Assembly: GCA_028292265.1 (NCBI GenBank)
Contig: JAQGMR010000065.1
Location: forward strand, 1 to 64,000
DNA from: Herminiimonas sp.
Lineage (GTDB): Bacteria; Pseudomonadota; Gammaproteobacteria; Burkholderiales; Burkholderiaceae_D
Reading direction: 5' to 3'
Length of the DNA stretch: 64,000 nt
The position numbers and the translations under genes were made by a program. Below, piece after piece: positions 36,257 to 45,155 of this stretch. Under the pieces are notes generated by a model. It did no database searches. It worked only from the letters and a program-made list of their open reading frames with translations, and had not been told where the DNA came from. Each line of letters begins with the position of its first letter. The first letter of the stretch is position 1.

Positions 36257-37678
36257 TCAGCTGCGACGCGCCGATCGCATCGCTGAACCCGCATTGCGGT
36301 CTAGCCCTAATGCCAGGCCGACGCCAACCAGTCCAAGTGCAGCGGTAAGAACGAAAGCCATCTGAAAGTCGGCCACGTTCGGATGCCTGGCGACGCCACG
36401 TCCGATTGAGACCGCAATGCTTAAGACCAGGGCACCTACCGCGATGCCCATGCCGGACGCGAGTTGGACAATCGCGCTCATCAACGAAGACGCACTGCTC
36501 ATCCTTGCCGCATCAACGTCTGCGAAAGCCAGCGTGGTCAGGGCACTCATTTGTACGGACCTTGACGCCCCGCCAAGAAACAGGATCGCCGCGATCACCC
36601 AGGTTGGCGTAGCACCGGTAATGAAGGCGCACATCGCCGTGGAGAGCACGAGCAGCAGGCCGTTTGCGAGAAGCACCACGCGAAATCCGCTGCGGTCCAG
36701 CATGCGGGGGATGACAATCTTCATCAGCAGATTGCCGGCGAAAATTGCCAGCACCAGCAACCCGGAAACAAAGGCATCCAGTCCCATCGCGATCTGGAAC
36801 ATCAGGGCCAGCAGGAGCGGCGCCACTGATATGACGATGCGAAATATCGATCCGGCCCATACGGTGACCGCGAAAGTCGGTATGCGCAGCAAGGACAAAT
36901 CTACCAGCGGATGCGGGTGGCGCCGAAGGTGGCGCACCGCCGCCACGCCAATCGCCGCTCCAACCGCAATGCAGGCCAGCGCCCTTGTTGCGGAACCGGT
37001 TTGGCCGGCCATGTCGGCGCCGTACATCAACAGCGCAAGAGAGCTACCTGACAGCACGAAGCCGAGCACGTCGAGCGGACGCCGCGAGGTTTCGTTGTAG
37101 TGGCGGAGCAGGATCGCGCTGCCGACTATCCCAGCGAGGCCCAGCGGTATGTTAAGGAAGAATATCCAGCGCCAGGATGCATAGGTCGTAAGAAAGCCGC
37201 CAAGCGGCGGCCCGAGCACCGGCGCAATCAGGCCGGGCCAGGTCAAGGAGGTTAGAGCCCGTATCAACTGTGACTTGTCGGTGGTACGCAGGACGAGGAG
37301 CCGCCCCACTGGCACCATCAACGCGCCGCCAACCCCCTGCAAGATGCGCCATGCAATGAACTGCGGAAGCGATGCGCTCAGGCCGCACAGCAGCGATGCC
37401 AGCGTGAAGATGGCGATAGCACTGGTGAATACGAGGCGTGCACCGAAGCGATCCGCTATCCATCCGCTGATGGGAATCAGGATGCCAAGCGTCAGAAGGT
37501 AGACCGTCATGCCGAGGCTGACGTCGATGGCGCTGGCATGAAAATCCAGGCCCATCTGTGGCAGCGCGGTGGCAATCACCGTGCCGTCGAGGTTTTCCAT
37601 GAAAAAGGCGCTTGCTACCAGGACGATGAGGGCCTTTGACGAACGTGTGGAGTGGGGTGAGTTTGTGGATCGGTCCAT
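36257..37678 (-). CDS. MFS multidrug transporter, DHA2 (EmrB/QacA) family
   Basis: 473 residues with about 14 predicted membrane helices. The N-terminal signature FFMENLDGTVIATALPQMG and the motif GWIADRFGARLVF (loop 2-3), plus the C-motif-like GPPLGGFLTTYASWRWIFFLN, mark a proton-driven drug exporter of the 14-helix family. No membrane-fusion partner (EmrA) is adjacent. It is transcribed opposite to the ferredoxin gene. Substrate unknown. Confidence 0.92.
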   Translation of the reverse strand: MDRSTNSPHSTRSSKALIVLVASAFFMENLDGTVIATALPQMGLDFHASAIDVSLGMTVYLLTLGILIPISGWIADRFGARLVFTSAIAIFTLASLLCGLSASLPQFIAWRILQGVGGALMVPVGRLLVLRTTDKSQLIRALTSLTWPGLIAPVLGPPLGGFLTTYASWRWIFFLNIPLGLAGIVGSAILLRHYNETSRRPLDVLGFVLSGSSLALLMYGADMAGQTGSATRALACIAVGAAIGVAAVRHLRRHPHPLVDLSLLRIPTFAVTVWAGSIFRIVISVAPLLLALMFQIAMGLDAFVSGLLVLAIFAGNLLMKIVIPRMLDRSGFRVVLLANGLLLVLSTAMCAFITGATPTWVIAAILFLGGASRSVQMSALTTLAFADVDAARMSSASSLMSAIVQLASGMGIAVGALVLSIAVSIGRGVARHPNVADFQMAFVLTAALGLVGVGLALGLDRNAGSAMRSARRS

Positions 37679-37828
37679 GCCTGTAATAATGTTGTGGAAT
37701 GCGATTCAAGGCGCCATGCGGGTGCGCCGGCCTGCGCAAAACCGCAATCATCCCATGCATTCGCGGCAGCCAGCGATCCGCCGCAATGGTGAAGCGCAAA
37801 TCAGGCGCAAGTTTGGCGCGACTTCAGA

Positions 37829-38692
37829 TTATTCAGGTTTTTGTGCCGTCCCGGAACCGGCGTTTTGTGCCGGCGGTTTTGCCCTCGGGTGTGCAGTGGT
37901 TCGAGCCTTGCGCGGCGCTCGGGCGAAAGCAAGGTCGTACAGCGCATTCGGTAGCAGCCGCAGCAGCTTTGCGACAACGCCCATCTGCCACGGTATGACC
38001 CGATAGCTGACCCCGGCATCAATTGCGTTCACTGTTTGCGCCGCAAACTTCTCCGCTGACATGAGGAAGGGCATGCGGTACTTATTGGACTGGGTCATCG
38101 GCGTATCAATGTAGCCCGGAACGATGGTGACGACCCGTACCCCGCTGCGGCGCAATTCGACGCGCAACGATTCGCAGTAGGTGATTACGGCGGCCTTGGA
38201 TGCACTGTAGGCGCTGGCGCCTGGAAGCCCACGAATGCCCGCGGCGCTTCCTATGCCGACCAGCCGGCAGCCATGGTCACCCTGTGCGGCCTGCTGTTCC
38301 ATGCGCTCCACGAACGGCGCAAAGGTGGCTACCGTCGCCACCAGATTGGTTGCCACGATGCGCTCGAACACGGGCAGGTCTTCGGCGTGCCGCGTGAGGG
38401 TGCCATGCGAAATGCCGGCGTTGGCGATGACGATGTCGATGCCATTGTTGGCAGCCATGAATTCGGCTGCCGCCGCCCACAGTGCAGCGGTATCCATGAC
38501 GTCGAGGGCATACACCCAGTGTCGCTCGGCGCCCGGCAAGGATGCCTGCAAAGCGTTCAGCCGGTCGCTGCTGCGCCCAACAAGCGCGAGCACAGCACCC
38601 TCTTCCGCGTAACGTCTCGCCAGGGCCGCGCCAATGCCGCTGGATGCGCCGGTGATGAATACGCGCTTGTCTCGCCTTGATTCTGCTTTCAT
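37829..38692 (-). CDS. Short-chain dehydrogenase/reductase
   Basis: 287 residues from the ATG at 38692, which follows GGAGTAAGA; a longer frame to 38755 is less likely. The nucleotide loop is FITGASSGIGAALARRYAEEG, followed by NAGISHGTL and the catalytic motif YSASKAAVITY. A basic Pro/Ala-rich tail of about 25 residues ends it. It resembles SDRs described as fatty-acyl or sterol-type reductases, but the substrate is not evident. A 47-bp near-perfect inverted repeat lies 86 bp upstream of its start. Confidence 0.9.
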   Translation of the reverse strand: MKAESRRDKRVFITGASSGIGAALARRYAEEGAVLALVGRSSDRLNALQASLPGAERHWVYALDVMDTAALWAAAAEFMAANNGIDIVIANAGISHGTLTRHAEDLPVFERIVATNLVATVATFAPFVERMEQQAAQGDHGCRLVGIGSAAGIRGLPGASAYSASKAAVITYCESLRVELRRSGVRVVTIVPGYIDTPMTQSNKYRMPFLMSAEKFAAQTVNAIDAGVSYRVIPWQMGVVAKLLRLLPNALYDLAFARAPRKARTTAHPRAKPPAQNAGSGTAQKPE

Positions 38693-39034
38693 TCTTACTC
38701 CACGGTTAATGCAGTGCGGCGGCACTTCTGTACCAAAAGTCGGAATCGAACACATATTGCAACGCGATCGATGAATCGTCCGATTAAACGGACAAAATAG
38801 TCATTTTTGTACGCTTAATCGGACAGATTCTGCGGCGTGGATTCGCTGAAGTGAATCGGGACCAAAGGGCAGCAAGGATGATGGGTCGGATCGCGCAGGG
38901 GCTGTATCGGGCCCGGGCAGTGGTCTGGCGACCGAGCTATCGAACCCGGTATGCTGCCAGGGTCAATATGACTGCGATCTCAGGCACAATGCGCTATTAT
39001 GCTTGATATTTAAAGCGCGGAGAGCGGTACAGGC
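38693..39034. other. Divergent intergenic region between the SDR and hipB
   Basis: 342 bp with no gene visible. It contains the 47-bp inverted repeat at 38778-38824 (near the SDR) and, close to hipB, a dyad GCGCT...AGCGC at 38991-39018 that overlaps a TATTAT sequence at 38995-39000 suitable as a -10 element. HipB-type antitoxins repress their own promoter through palindromes, so the second dyad is a candidate site. Confidence 0.55.
38778..38824. promoter_or_regulatory. 47-bp inverted repeat, candidate operator
   Basis: Two 20-bp arms (GTCCGATTAAACGGACAAAA and its partner) match at 18 of 20 positions around a 7-bp centre. The outer 10 bp, GTCCGATTAA/TTAATCGGAC, are perfect. Size and symmetry suggest binding of a dimeric or tetrameric repressor controlling the SDR gene 86 bp away. 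No regulator gene of matching type is adjacent except hipB. Confidence 0.65.
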
Positions 39035-39385
39035 ATGGCAAAGCTGAAGTCCAGGTCCCACCGGCCCGCCCTCGCCGACTCCACCATGGTTGAGCGCATC
39101 GTTACGCTTGGACAGCGGATTCGTGCAGCCCGCATGCACCGGCAATGGCGCCAGGTGGACTTGGCCGAAAGGACAGGACTTTCTCGCTCGACGATCGAAG
39201 CAATAGAGCGCGGGGAACCAGGTACCGCCATTGGCGGCTATCTTCAAGTTCTGTGGGTCATGGGCCTGGACCGCGAGCTTGACCTGGTTGCCGATCCAGG
39301 GCTGGACCGGGAGGGACTCGCGTTGACAATGTCAACGGCGGACAAGCGTGTTCGTCCAACACGAAAGGTGGACAATGCCTTCTGA
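39035..39385 (+). CDS. hipB: HipB-like antitoxin, XRE-family HTH
   Basis: 116 residues with a Cro/C1-type helix-turn-helix: LGQRIRAARMHRQWRQVDLAERTGLSRSTIEAIERG (residues about 26-60), then a short C-terminal dimer/kinase-contact region. It precedes and overlaps hipA by 11 bp. As in known HipBA modules it should neutralise HipA and repress the operon. The DNA between it and the SDR carries a candidate palindrome. I am sure of HTH type; the antitoxin role follows from the neighbour. Confidence 0.88.
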   Translation: MAKLKSRSHRPALADSTMVERIVTLGQRIRAARMHRQWRQVDLAERTGLSRSTIEAIERGEPGTAIGGYLQVLWVMGLDRELDLVADPGLDREGLALTMSTADKRVRPTRKVDNAF

Positions 39386-40634
39386 TCGAGACCACCTCTG
39401 GGTGTGGATCCACCTTCCCGATGAAGACGCTCCCGTCTTGTGCGGGCGCGCCGCGTTGCGGCGAGATCAGCATGATTCCGGCCGTGTCGGAGAATTCGTC
39501 TACGGGAAAAGTTACCTCTCCCGGAAGAATGCGGTAGCAATCGATCCAGTCGTGCTCCCCTTGCAGGAAAAGCTATTTACCACCACCACGCTGAGAGGTC
39601 AGTTTGGGGCCATCCTCGACGCGGCGCCCGATCAGTGGGGGCGACGAATTATCGATCGTGAGCATGGCCCACAGGACGACTTCGATTACCTGCTTCTGAC
39701 CAAAGGCGATCAGGTTGGCGCCTTGTCGTTTTCGGCGGAAAGGAACGTCCCGCCATCCACGACCAGCTTGCTGGAATTGAACTCGCTGGCCGACGTTCAT
39801 CGGGCCTACCAGTCATTGGAAGCAGGAGAAGACATTCCGGCGCATCTTGAGGAGTTACTGCGACATGGAACATCGGCCGGCGGCGCCCGCCCGAAAATTA
39901 CGCTGATGGATGAGGGCAGGATATGGCTTGCCAAGCTGCCCAGCAGACGAGATTCCTTCGACTTCCCGCCGATCCCGCTTCTCGAGGCGGCGGTTCTGGA
40001 CCTTGCGGAGTACGCCGGATTAGACGTACCACAGCGCAAGATCGTGGAATTTGGCGGCGTACCGGCCCTTATGGTTGCACGCTTTGACCGCGAGATCGTC
40101 GAGGACGAACGCGGAGCCCACATACACAAAATGCGTTTCGTCAGCGCCCGAACAGTCTTCTACAGCAACCCGGAGTTGCAGCGCTATTACCCGATGGGAT
40201 CTTACCATCGCCTCTCCCATGATCTGGGACGCTGGTCCACACAGGCAAATCGCGACCGCCGCGAACTTTTCAGGCGTATTGTTTTCAACGCGCTGGTCTC
40301 CAATACGGACGATCACGACTTGAACCACGGTCTACTGGCTGGAAAGGACTTCAAGCTGTCACCGCTCTTTGACGTAGTACCACAACAAAGAACCACAGGA
40401 AGATTGAGGCTGGCGCTTTGGCCCGATCCCCAAGGCGCGACGAGGCAAGCGCTATATGCGGATGCACACCATTTTGGATTGTCGCCATTGGAGGCCAAGG
40501 CCACCGTAGAGGGGCTTGTACAGTGCGTCCGCGACCGCTGGGAAGCGTGTCTCGCCGCAAGGAATGTAAGTGCTGTGCATATCCGCGCCGCAGCCGCTTA
40601 CTTCCTGCCGAAGGCCTTCGACCCGGCCAGATGA
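39375..40634 (+). CDS. hipA: HipA-like serine/threonine kinase toxin
   Basis: 419 residues starting MPSDRDHLWVWIHL at ATG 39375 with GAAAGGTGG upstream; it overlaps hipB. HipA family blocks are FGAILDAAPDQWGRRII, the nucleotide region SAGGARPKITLMDEGRIWLAKLPS (lysine in LAKL), VALMVARFDRE-type β-strand, the catalytic loop NALVSNTDDHDLNHGLL and the metal loop LSPLFDVVPQ. Such kinases phosphorylate translation factors (GltX in E. coli) and induce dormancy. All core catalytic residues appear intact, so the module is probably active. The base composition does not look clearly foreign to me. Confidence 0.9.
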   Translation: MPSDRDHLWVWIHLPDEDAPVLCGRAALRRDQHDSGRVGEFVYGKSYLSRKNAVAIDPVVLPLQEKLFTTTTLRGQFGAILDAAPDQWGRRIIDREHGPQDDFDYLLLTKGDQVGALSFSAERNVPPSTTSLLELNSLADVHRAYQSLEAGEDIPAHLEELLRHGTSAGGARPKITLMDEGRIWLAKLPSRRDSFDFPPIPLLEAAVLDLAEYAGLDVPQRKIVEFGGVPALMVARFDREIVEDERGAHIHKMRFVSARTVFYSNPELQRYYPMGSYHRLSHDLGRWSTQANRDRRELFRRIVFNALVSNTDDHDLNHGLLAGKDFKLSPLFDVVPQQRTTGRLRLALWPDPQGATRQALYADAHHFGLSPLEAKATVEGLVQCVRDRWEACLAARNVSAVHIRAAAAYFLPKAFDPAR

Positions 40635-40713
40635 AGGTCCGGGCAACGTAACCCGCGCGATAACCCCTGGATCACGAAGGGCTGCACGGAACTGAACTCG
40701 TTTTTTGGAGCGA

Positions 40714-40736
40714 CGCCGGGCAGGGACCGCCCGGCG
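40714..40736. terminator. Strong hairpin between hipA and dsbA
   Basis: An 8-bp GC stem CGCCGGGC/GCCCGGCG with a 7-base loop lies between the convergent hipA and dsbA stops. A run of six T lies just upstream on the plus strand (six A downstream on the minus strand), so the T-tract is on the wrong side for a classical terminator; it may still serve both convergent genes. Confidence 0.45.
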
Positions 40737-40763
40737 TTGGATTGAAGAACCGTAAAGTGACGC

Positions 40764-41456
40764 TTACTTCTGGTCCTTGGCCACGCGATTGACCAGTACC
40801 GTCATGACCTGCAGCGACGCGGCGAACAGCGCCGGTTCCGGCACGTTCCCAACGCTGGCCGCAACGATAGATGGCGAGGTCAGATATTTGCCGCCGATGG
40901 CGATCGTTGGCACGCCGTCGATCTTGTAGAGCTCCTGCAATTGGGTGGCGCGATGCGCCTTGGTCGTGACGCCGAAAGAGTTGTACAGGTCGAGAAATTT
41001 CTTCCGGTCGACGCCCTGCTTGACCACATATTCCGTAATGGTCTGGTCGGTTTCGAGCGGCACGTGTTCGACGTGGATTGCATGGAAAATCTTGGCATGC
41101 AGTTCATCGACCTTGCCCATCGCTTCAAGCGTATAGAAAAGCTTTTGCTGGGGCACGAACGATTCGCGGAACGCAACTGGCACGCGCTTGAAATTGATGT
41201 GATCGCCCTGCTTCTTTACCCATTCGGTCAGGGTCGGATCGAAGGCATTGCAGTGCGGGCAGGAGTACCAGAAGAATTCGATGACTTCGACCTTCTTGCC
41301 GGACTCCGTCGGTTGCGGCTTGTCGAGGGTACGGTAGTCCTTGCCATTGACCGGCTCGGCAGGCGATGCGGCCGCGCCGTTGGCAACCAGTCCCAAACCA
41401 AGCCCCAATCCCAGACCCAGACCTAGCGTCGCTATCCAGTGTTTAATCAAACGCAT
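40764..41456 (-). CDS. dsbA: Thiol:disulfide interchange protein DsbA
   Basis: 230 residues with a signal peptide, then a thioredoxin fold with active site CPHC in FFWYSCPHCNAFDP; later the cis-proline loop is IDGVPTIAIGGKY. It introduces disulfides into exported proteins in the periplasm. The signal peptide is odd: its hydrophobic core is five Gly-Leu pairs in a row (TLGLGLGLGLGLGL...), encoded by six tandem 6-bp units at 41392-41427, so its length could vary by slippage. The gene follows the SPOR-domain gene by 107 bp in the same direction. Confidence 0.94.
   Translation of the reverse strand: MRLIKHWIATLGLGLGLGLGLGLVANGAAASPAEPVNGKDYRTLDKPQPTESGKKVEVIEFFWYSCPHCNAFDPTLTEWVKKQGDHINFKRVPVAFRESFVPQQKLFYTLEAMGKVDELHAKIFHAIHVEHVPLETDQTITEYVVKQGVDRKKFLDLYNSFGVTTKAHRATQLQELYKIDGVPTIAIGGKYLTSPSIVAASVGNVPEPALFAASLQVMTVLVNRVAKDQK
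41392..41427. repeat. Six tandem 6-bp units in the dsbA signal peptide
   Basis: Units of the form cccaNN (coding for Leu-Gly pairs on the minus strand) run from 41392 to 41427. They encode the hydrophobic core of the DsbA signal peptide, where gain or loss of a unit would stay in frame. Confidence 0.8.
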
Positions 41457-41524
41457 GCTTGTTCCTTTTTTAAATAATCAGAGGCAAGGCCGCGATGCCA
41501 TGCCCGTTGTCAGACCGGTTTCGG

Positions 41525-41572
41525 CACTTGCCTGGGCACTTACTTCAGCACTTACATCAGCAGCTACTTCGG
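41525..41572. repeat. Four tandem 12-bp units at the 3' end of the SPOR gene
   Basis: Units at 41525, 41537, 41549 and 41561 share the pattern cacttacNtcag with changes. They run from the dsbA-side intergenic strip into the last codons of the SPOR-domain gene. Confidence 0.7.
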
Positions 41573-42238
41573 CACCTTCACTACCGCCACATCAACGCCA
41601 TTGTCTGAGAGCTTGGTACGTACGCGGTTCATGGAATCGAGTTGTCCGAAAGGTCCGATTCGAACCCGGTACAACTTGCCATTGTCGGACTGCTTTTCCA
41701 CGATGCTCGCCGCGACGCCTTGCAAGGCGAGCTTGGCCTTGGTGTTTTCTGCATCGGCTTGCTCAAGAAAGGCGCCGGCCTGGAGATAGTAAGTGAATTT
41801 CTCGTCGGAGGTGTCGGGCCGGCCGGTCGCGACCGCTGCCGCGGCGGCCGCCTTTGCCGCCGCCGATTTTTCAATCACGGAAGCCTTGGTGTCAGCCGCT
41901 GTATTGGGCGGTGGCGCAACCGGTTCTTCCTTCCGGGCCGTGGGCACCTCAGGCAAGGGCTTCGCGCTTTCAATTGGTGGCGGCGCAGCGTCACGCGGGG
42001 CTTGCTTGGAGGCCGCGCCGTTGCCGTAAAGCGGGCGGTTCGGGTCGGAAAACTGGCCGCCCGGAACATCGGGCTGCCGCTCTGCCTTGCCCGCCTTGTT
42101 GGTGAAGGGCAGTTGTGTATTCTTGATCGTCAATGCGACGCCGACGGCAATACCAAGGCCAATGACGAGCCCGATAATGAGCCCGAGTATGGTGCCACCA
42201 GCCTGCTTGCGACCCGACTTGTAAACCTGCATGTTCAT
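41564..42238 (-). CDS. SPOR-domain protein (FtsN-like)
   Basis: 224 residues: a short cytoplasmic start (MNMQVYKSGRKQAGG), one membrane helix (ILGLIIGLVIGLGIAVGVAL), a Pro/Ala/Lys-rich linker of about 90 residues, and a C-terminal SPOR domain (YYLQAGAFLEQADAENTKAKL ... YRVRIGPFGQLDSMNRVR). SPOR domains bind denuded glycan strands at the division septum. The position immediately after argS in the same direction (22 bp) is the common arrangement in betaproteobacteria. Whether it is the essential FtsN itself cannot be told. Confidence 0.9.
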   Translation of the reverse strand: MNMQVYKSGRKQAGGTILGLIIGLVIGLGIAVGVALTIKNTQLPFTNKAGKAERQPDVPGGQFSDPNRPLYGNGAASKQAPRDAAPPPIESAKPLPEVPTARKEEPVAPPPNTAADTKASVIEKSAAAKAAAAAAVATGRPDTSDEKFTYYLQAGAFLEQADAENTKAKLALQGVAASIVEKQSDNGKLYRVRIGPFGQLDSMNRVRTKLSDNGVDVAVVKVPK

Positions 42239-42260
42239 GCTTTCCCGTTTGCGTTACAAA

Positions 42261-44114
42261 TTACATTCGTGCCGGCGTTGATACGCCGATCAGTCCAAGG
42301 CCGTTGCGCAGCACCTGGCGCGTCGCCAGCAGCAATGCAAGCCTTGCAAGGCGCAATGCCTGATCGTCCACCAGAACCCGCTCTGCATTGTAGTAGCTAT
42401 GCAGTTCACCGGCCAATTCACGCAGATAAAACGCCACCTGATGCGGCCCCAGTTCAAGAAGTGCCTTTTGCAGCACGTCAGGATACTCCGCCAATTTCGC
42501 GAGCAACGCCGCTTCGCGCGCCGACGTCAGCAACGAAAGGTCCATGTTGTTGATGGCGCTTTCATCGCCGCCCCATTGCCCCAGCACGGAGCAGATCCGC
42601 GCATGCGCATATTGCACGTAATACACCGGGTTTTCATCTGAGCGGGCCAGTGCCAGATCGACATCGAAGATGAATTCAGTATCGGCCTTGCGTGAGATGA
42701 GGAAGAAGCGCACGGCATCCCGGCCGCGGGTGAGATCCCGTTCGCCAGGGGTCATGACTGTCTTGTCAACGCTGTCCGCCTCTGATGTGGCCACCGTGTT
42801 CACGACGTTCACCGCTTGCGTCGTTTGCTCCGGGTCCGCGGCGCCTGACTTGTCTGCCGTCGCCACCGCGTCTACAGCGTCTTCGCCGGCCGACCACTCG
42901 ATCAGGTCGCGCAGCGTGACGTAGGAGCCGGCGCGCTTGGATATCTTCACTTCTACGCCGTCCTTCATCACTGTCACCATCTTGTGCAGGACGTAGTCGG
43001 GGTAGCCCTTCGGTATGCCGATGTCCATGCATTGCAAGCCGGCGCGCACGCGGGCGATCGTGCCATGGTGATCGCTGCCCTGCACGTTGATCACCTTGTG
43101 AAAACCGCGCTGCCATTTGGTGATGTGGTAAGCAACGTCCGGCACAAAATAGGTGAAAGTGCCGTCCGATTTCTTCATGACACGATCCTTGTCGTCGCCA
43201 TGATCCGTGGTGCGCAGCCAGAGTGCCCCGTCCTGCTCGTAGGTGTGACCGCCGCGTGTCAATGTGTCGACCGTGTGCGCAACCTTGCCTTCGGTGTAAA
43301 GCGAGGACTCCAGGTAGTAGTTGTCAAACCTGACGCCGAACGCCTGCAGGTCGAGGTCTTGCTCGTGGCGCAGGTAGGCGACGGCGAAATGGCGGATTGA
43401 CTCCAGATCGCCGACGTCACCGGTCGCGGTAACCGCCACACCATCCTTGGCGCCGACTGTTTTCCCGGCCTGGAAATCGCGCGCGATCTCGGCGATGTAC
43501 TCGCCGTTGTAGGCGTTTTCTGGCCAGGCCGTGTCGCCAGGCTTAAGGCCGCGAGCGCGCGCCTGCACCGAGTTTGCCAGCGTGGCAATCTGTACGCCTG
43601 CATCGTTGTAATAGAACTCGCGCGTCACCTCATGGCCTTGAGATTCGAACAAGGCGGAAAGCGCATCGCCAAGCGCGCCCTGGCGGCCATGACCGACGTG
43701 CAGTGGGCCGGTTGGGTTAGCGGAGACGAACTCGACCAGCACCTTGCTGCCGGCGCCTTCGCGGCTCTTGCCGTAAAGCGCACCTTCTTCCAACACCGTC
43801 GTCACCACCGCTTGCCGCGCCGCTTGCGTCAGGCGCAGGTTGATGAAGCCGGGTCCGGCGATGTCAATGCTGTCAATCAGTTGGGTGCTGGCGGGATTGG
43901 CGCGGACCGCGGCCACCAGCGCCTGCGCCAACTCGCGCGGGTTTTTCTTGAGGGGCTTGGCCAGTTGCATGGCGATGTTGCAAGCCACGTCGCCGTGGGT
44001 TGGATCGCGGGGCCGCTCCAGCGTGACGGTCGGCGCAAGTCCGCTACCCGCAACGATGGGTGCGAGCGCCGCTTCGAACAGCGCGATGATCTGGTGCTTT
44101 TGTTGAACTAGCAT
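42261..44114 (-). CDS. argS: Arginyl-tRNA synthetase
   Basis: 617 residues. Class I synthetase that charges tRNA-Arg. The N-terminal tRNA-recognition (Add1) domain is followed by the HIGH motif [36 protein letters not shown], a KMSKS-type loop [16 protein letters not shown] and the C-terminal anticodon-binding helices ending in VMxx-type motif [15 protein letters not shown]. An unusual insertion of about 50 residues, rich in Ala/Val/Thr/Asp, lies between DLIEWSAGE and [18 protein letters not shown] (DNA about 42733-42884). It explains the extra length over the usual 560-590 and comes just after the KMSKS loop. Reading frame is intact across it. Confidence 0.96.
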   Translation of the reverse strand: MLVQQKHQIIALFEAALAPIVAGSGLAPTVTLERPRDPTHGDVACNIAMQLAKPLKKNPRELAQALVAAVRANPASTQLIDSIDIAGPGFINLRLTQAARQAVVTTVLEEGALYGKSREGAGSKVLVEFVSANPTGPLHVGHGRQGALGDALSALFESQGHEVTREFYYNDAGVQIATLANSVQARARGLKPGDTAWPENAYNGEYIAEIARDFQAGKTVGAKDGVAVTATGDVGDLESIRHFAVAYLRHEQDLDLQAFGVRFDNYYLESSLYTEGKVAHTVDTLTRGGHTYEQDGALWLRTTDHGDDKDRVMKKSDGTFTYFVPDVAYHITKWQRGFHKVINVQGSDHHGTIARVRAGLQCMDIGIPKGYPDYVLHKMVTVMKDGVEVKISKRAGSYVTLRDLIEWSAGEDAVDAVATADKSGAADPEQTTQAVNVVNTVATSEADSVDKTVMTPGERDLTRGRDAVRFFLISRKADTEFIFDVDLALARSDENPVYYVQYAHARICSVLGQWGGDESAINNMDLSLLTSAREAALLAKLAEYPDVLQKALLELGPHQVAFYLRELAGELHSYYNAERVLVDDQALRLARLALLLATRQVLRNGLGLIGVSTPARM

Positions 44115-44349
44115 GGATTGCAGTGGCCGGGCCTCGCGGCACGCCCGAAAGACAGGGGAAAGCGACGATTATACTGGCAGCAATGCCATCAGGAAGTACC
44201 GGATACCAGTCGATACACTATCGCGTCGGCGTGGGACCAGCGCTCCGCCTGCAATGCATAAAGCCGTCTACCGCAAAGGCTACTGGTTAGACACAAATCT
44301 GGTCGGTAAAGCCGCTGCCGTCGAACCACCGCGGCCCGCCAGCCACTCT

Positions 44350-45111
44350 TCAGACGCAGCGCGCGCCGTCCACTTCAATGCAGACGCCGCTGACAAAGGC
44401 CGCCTCGTCCGAGGCGAGGTAAAGCGCGGCGTTTGCCACATCGAGCGCTGTGGAAAAGCGCCCAAGCGGAATGCTCGCAAGGAAGCTGGCACGACGTTCC
44501 TCGTTCACTTCGCCACCCGCAAATTCCGCTGAAAGCCCCGTATCCGGATTGAACACCGGATTAATGCAATTGACGCGGATATTATCCGGCCCCAGTTCGG
44601 CCGCCATTGACTTGCTCGTGCCGATTACCGCCGCCTTGCTGCCGTTGTACCAGGTGAGGCCGGGTCGCGGCCTGACGCCGGCGGTCGAGGCGATATTGAT
44701 GAATGCGCCGCCACCCTGCTTCCGGAATACGGGCACGGCATGCATGGCGGAGAGGTAGATGCTTTTTACATTGACCGCATAGCAACGGTCGAACTCTTCT
44801 TCGGGCACTTCCAGCATCGGCCGGTTGCGGTGGGTCCAGCCGGCATTGTTGACCATGACGTCGAGCCTTCCCCAGTTCTCCAGGGTTTCACGCACCAGCG
44901 CCGCCATGCTCCTGTCCGAAGTGACATCGGCCTGGATATAGCGAGCAAGGCCGCCCGCGGCGAGGATTTCCTCCATGACCCGCTTGCCAGAGTCCGGATC
45001 AATGTCGTTTACGGCGACGATCGCGCCTTCCAGCGCAAGTCGCTTGACGATACCTTCGCCAATGCCGGAACCGGCGCCAGTAACGATGATGACCTTATCC
45101 TTGAGTCGCAT
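44350..45111 (-). CDS. Short-chain dehydrogenase in the tetronate locus
   Basis: 253 residues, classical SDR: VTGAGSGIGEGIVKRLALEG, NNAGWTHRNRPM, an active serine in NIASTAGVRPRPG and the catalytic YNGSKAA. The C-terminus GVCIEVDGARCV is typical of glucose/polyol or 3-oxoacyl reductases. It is 44 bp downstream of the aldehyde dehydrogenase and in line with denD, so it may oxidise a polyol or aldose that enters the tetronate pathway. This role is inferred from context only. Confidence 0.88.
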   Translation of the reverse strand: MRLKDKVIIVTGAGSGIGEGIVKRLALEGAIVAVNDIDPDSGKRVMEEILAAGGLARYIQADVTSDRSMAALVRETLENWGRLDVMVNNAGWTHRNRPMLEVPEEEFDRCYAVNVKSIYLSAMHAVPVFRKQGGGAFINIASTAGVRPRPGLTWYNGSKAAVIGTSKSMAAELGPDNIRVNCINPVFNPDTGLSAEFAGGEVNEERRASFLASIPLGRFSTALDVANAALYLASDEAAFVSGVCIEVDGARCV

Positions 45112-45155
45112 GCTGATTCCCGTTCGTTGGCCGGTTCACTCTGGGTCGCCTCGCG

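Noticed and set aside
41640-41670. A tRNA T-arm-like sequence (GGGTTCGAATC on the minus strand)
   Set aside because: It lies inside the SPOR-domain codons (YRVRIGPFG) and no acceptor, D-arm or anticodon stem can be built around it.
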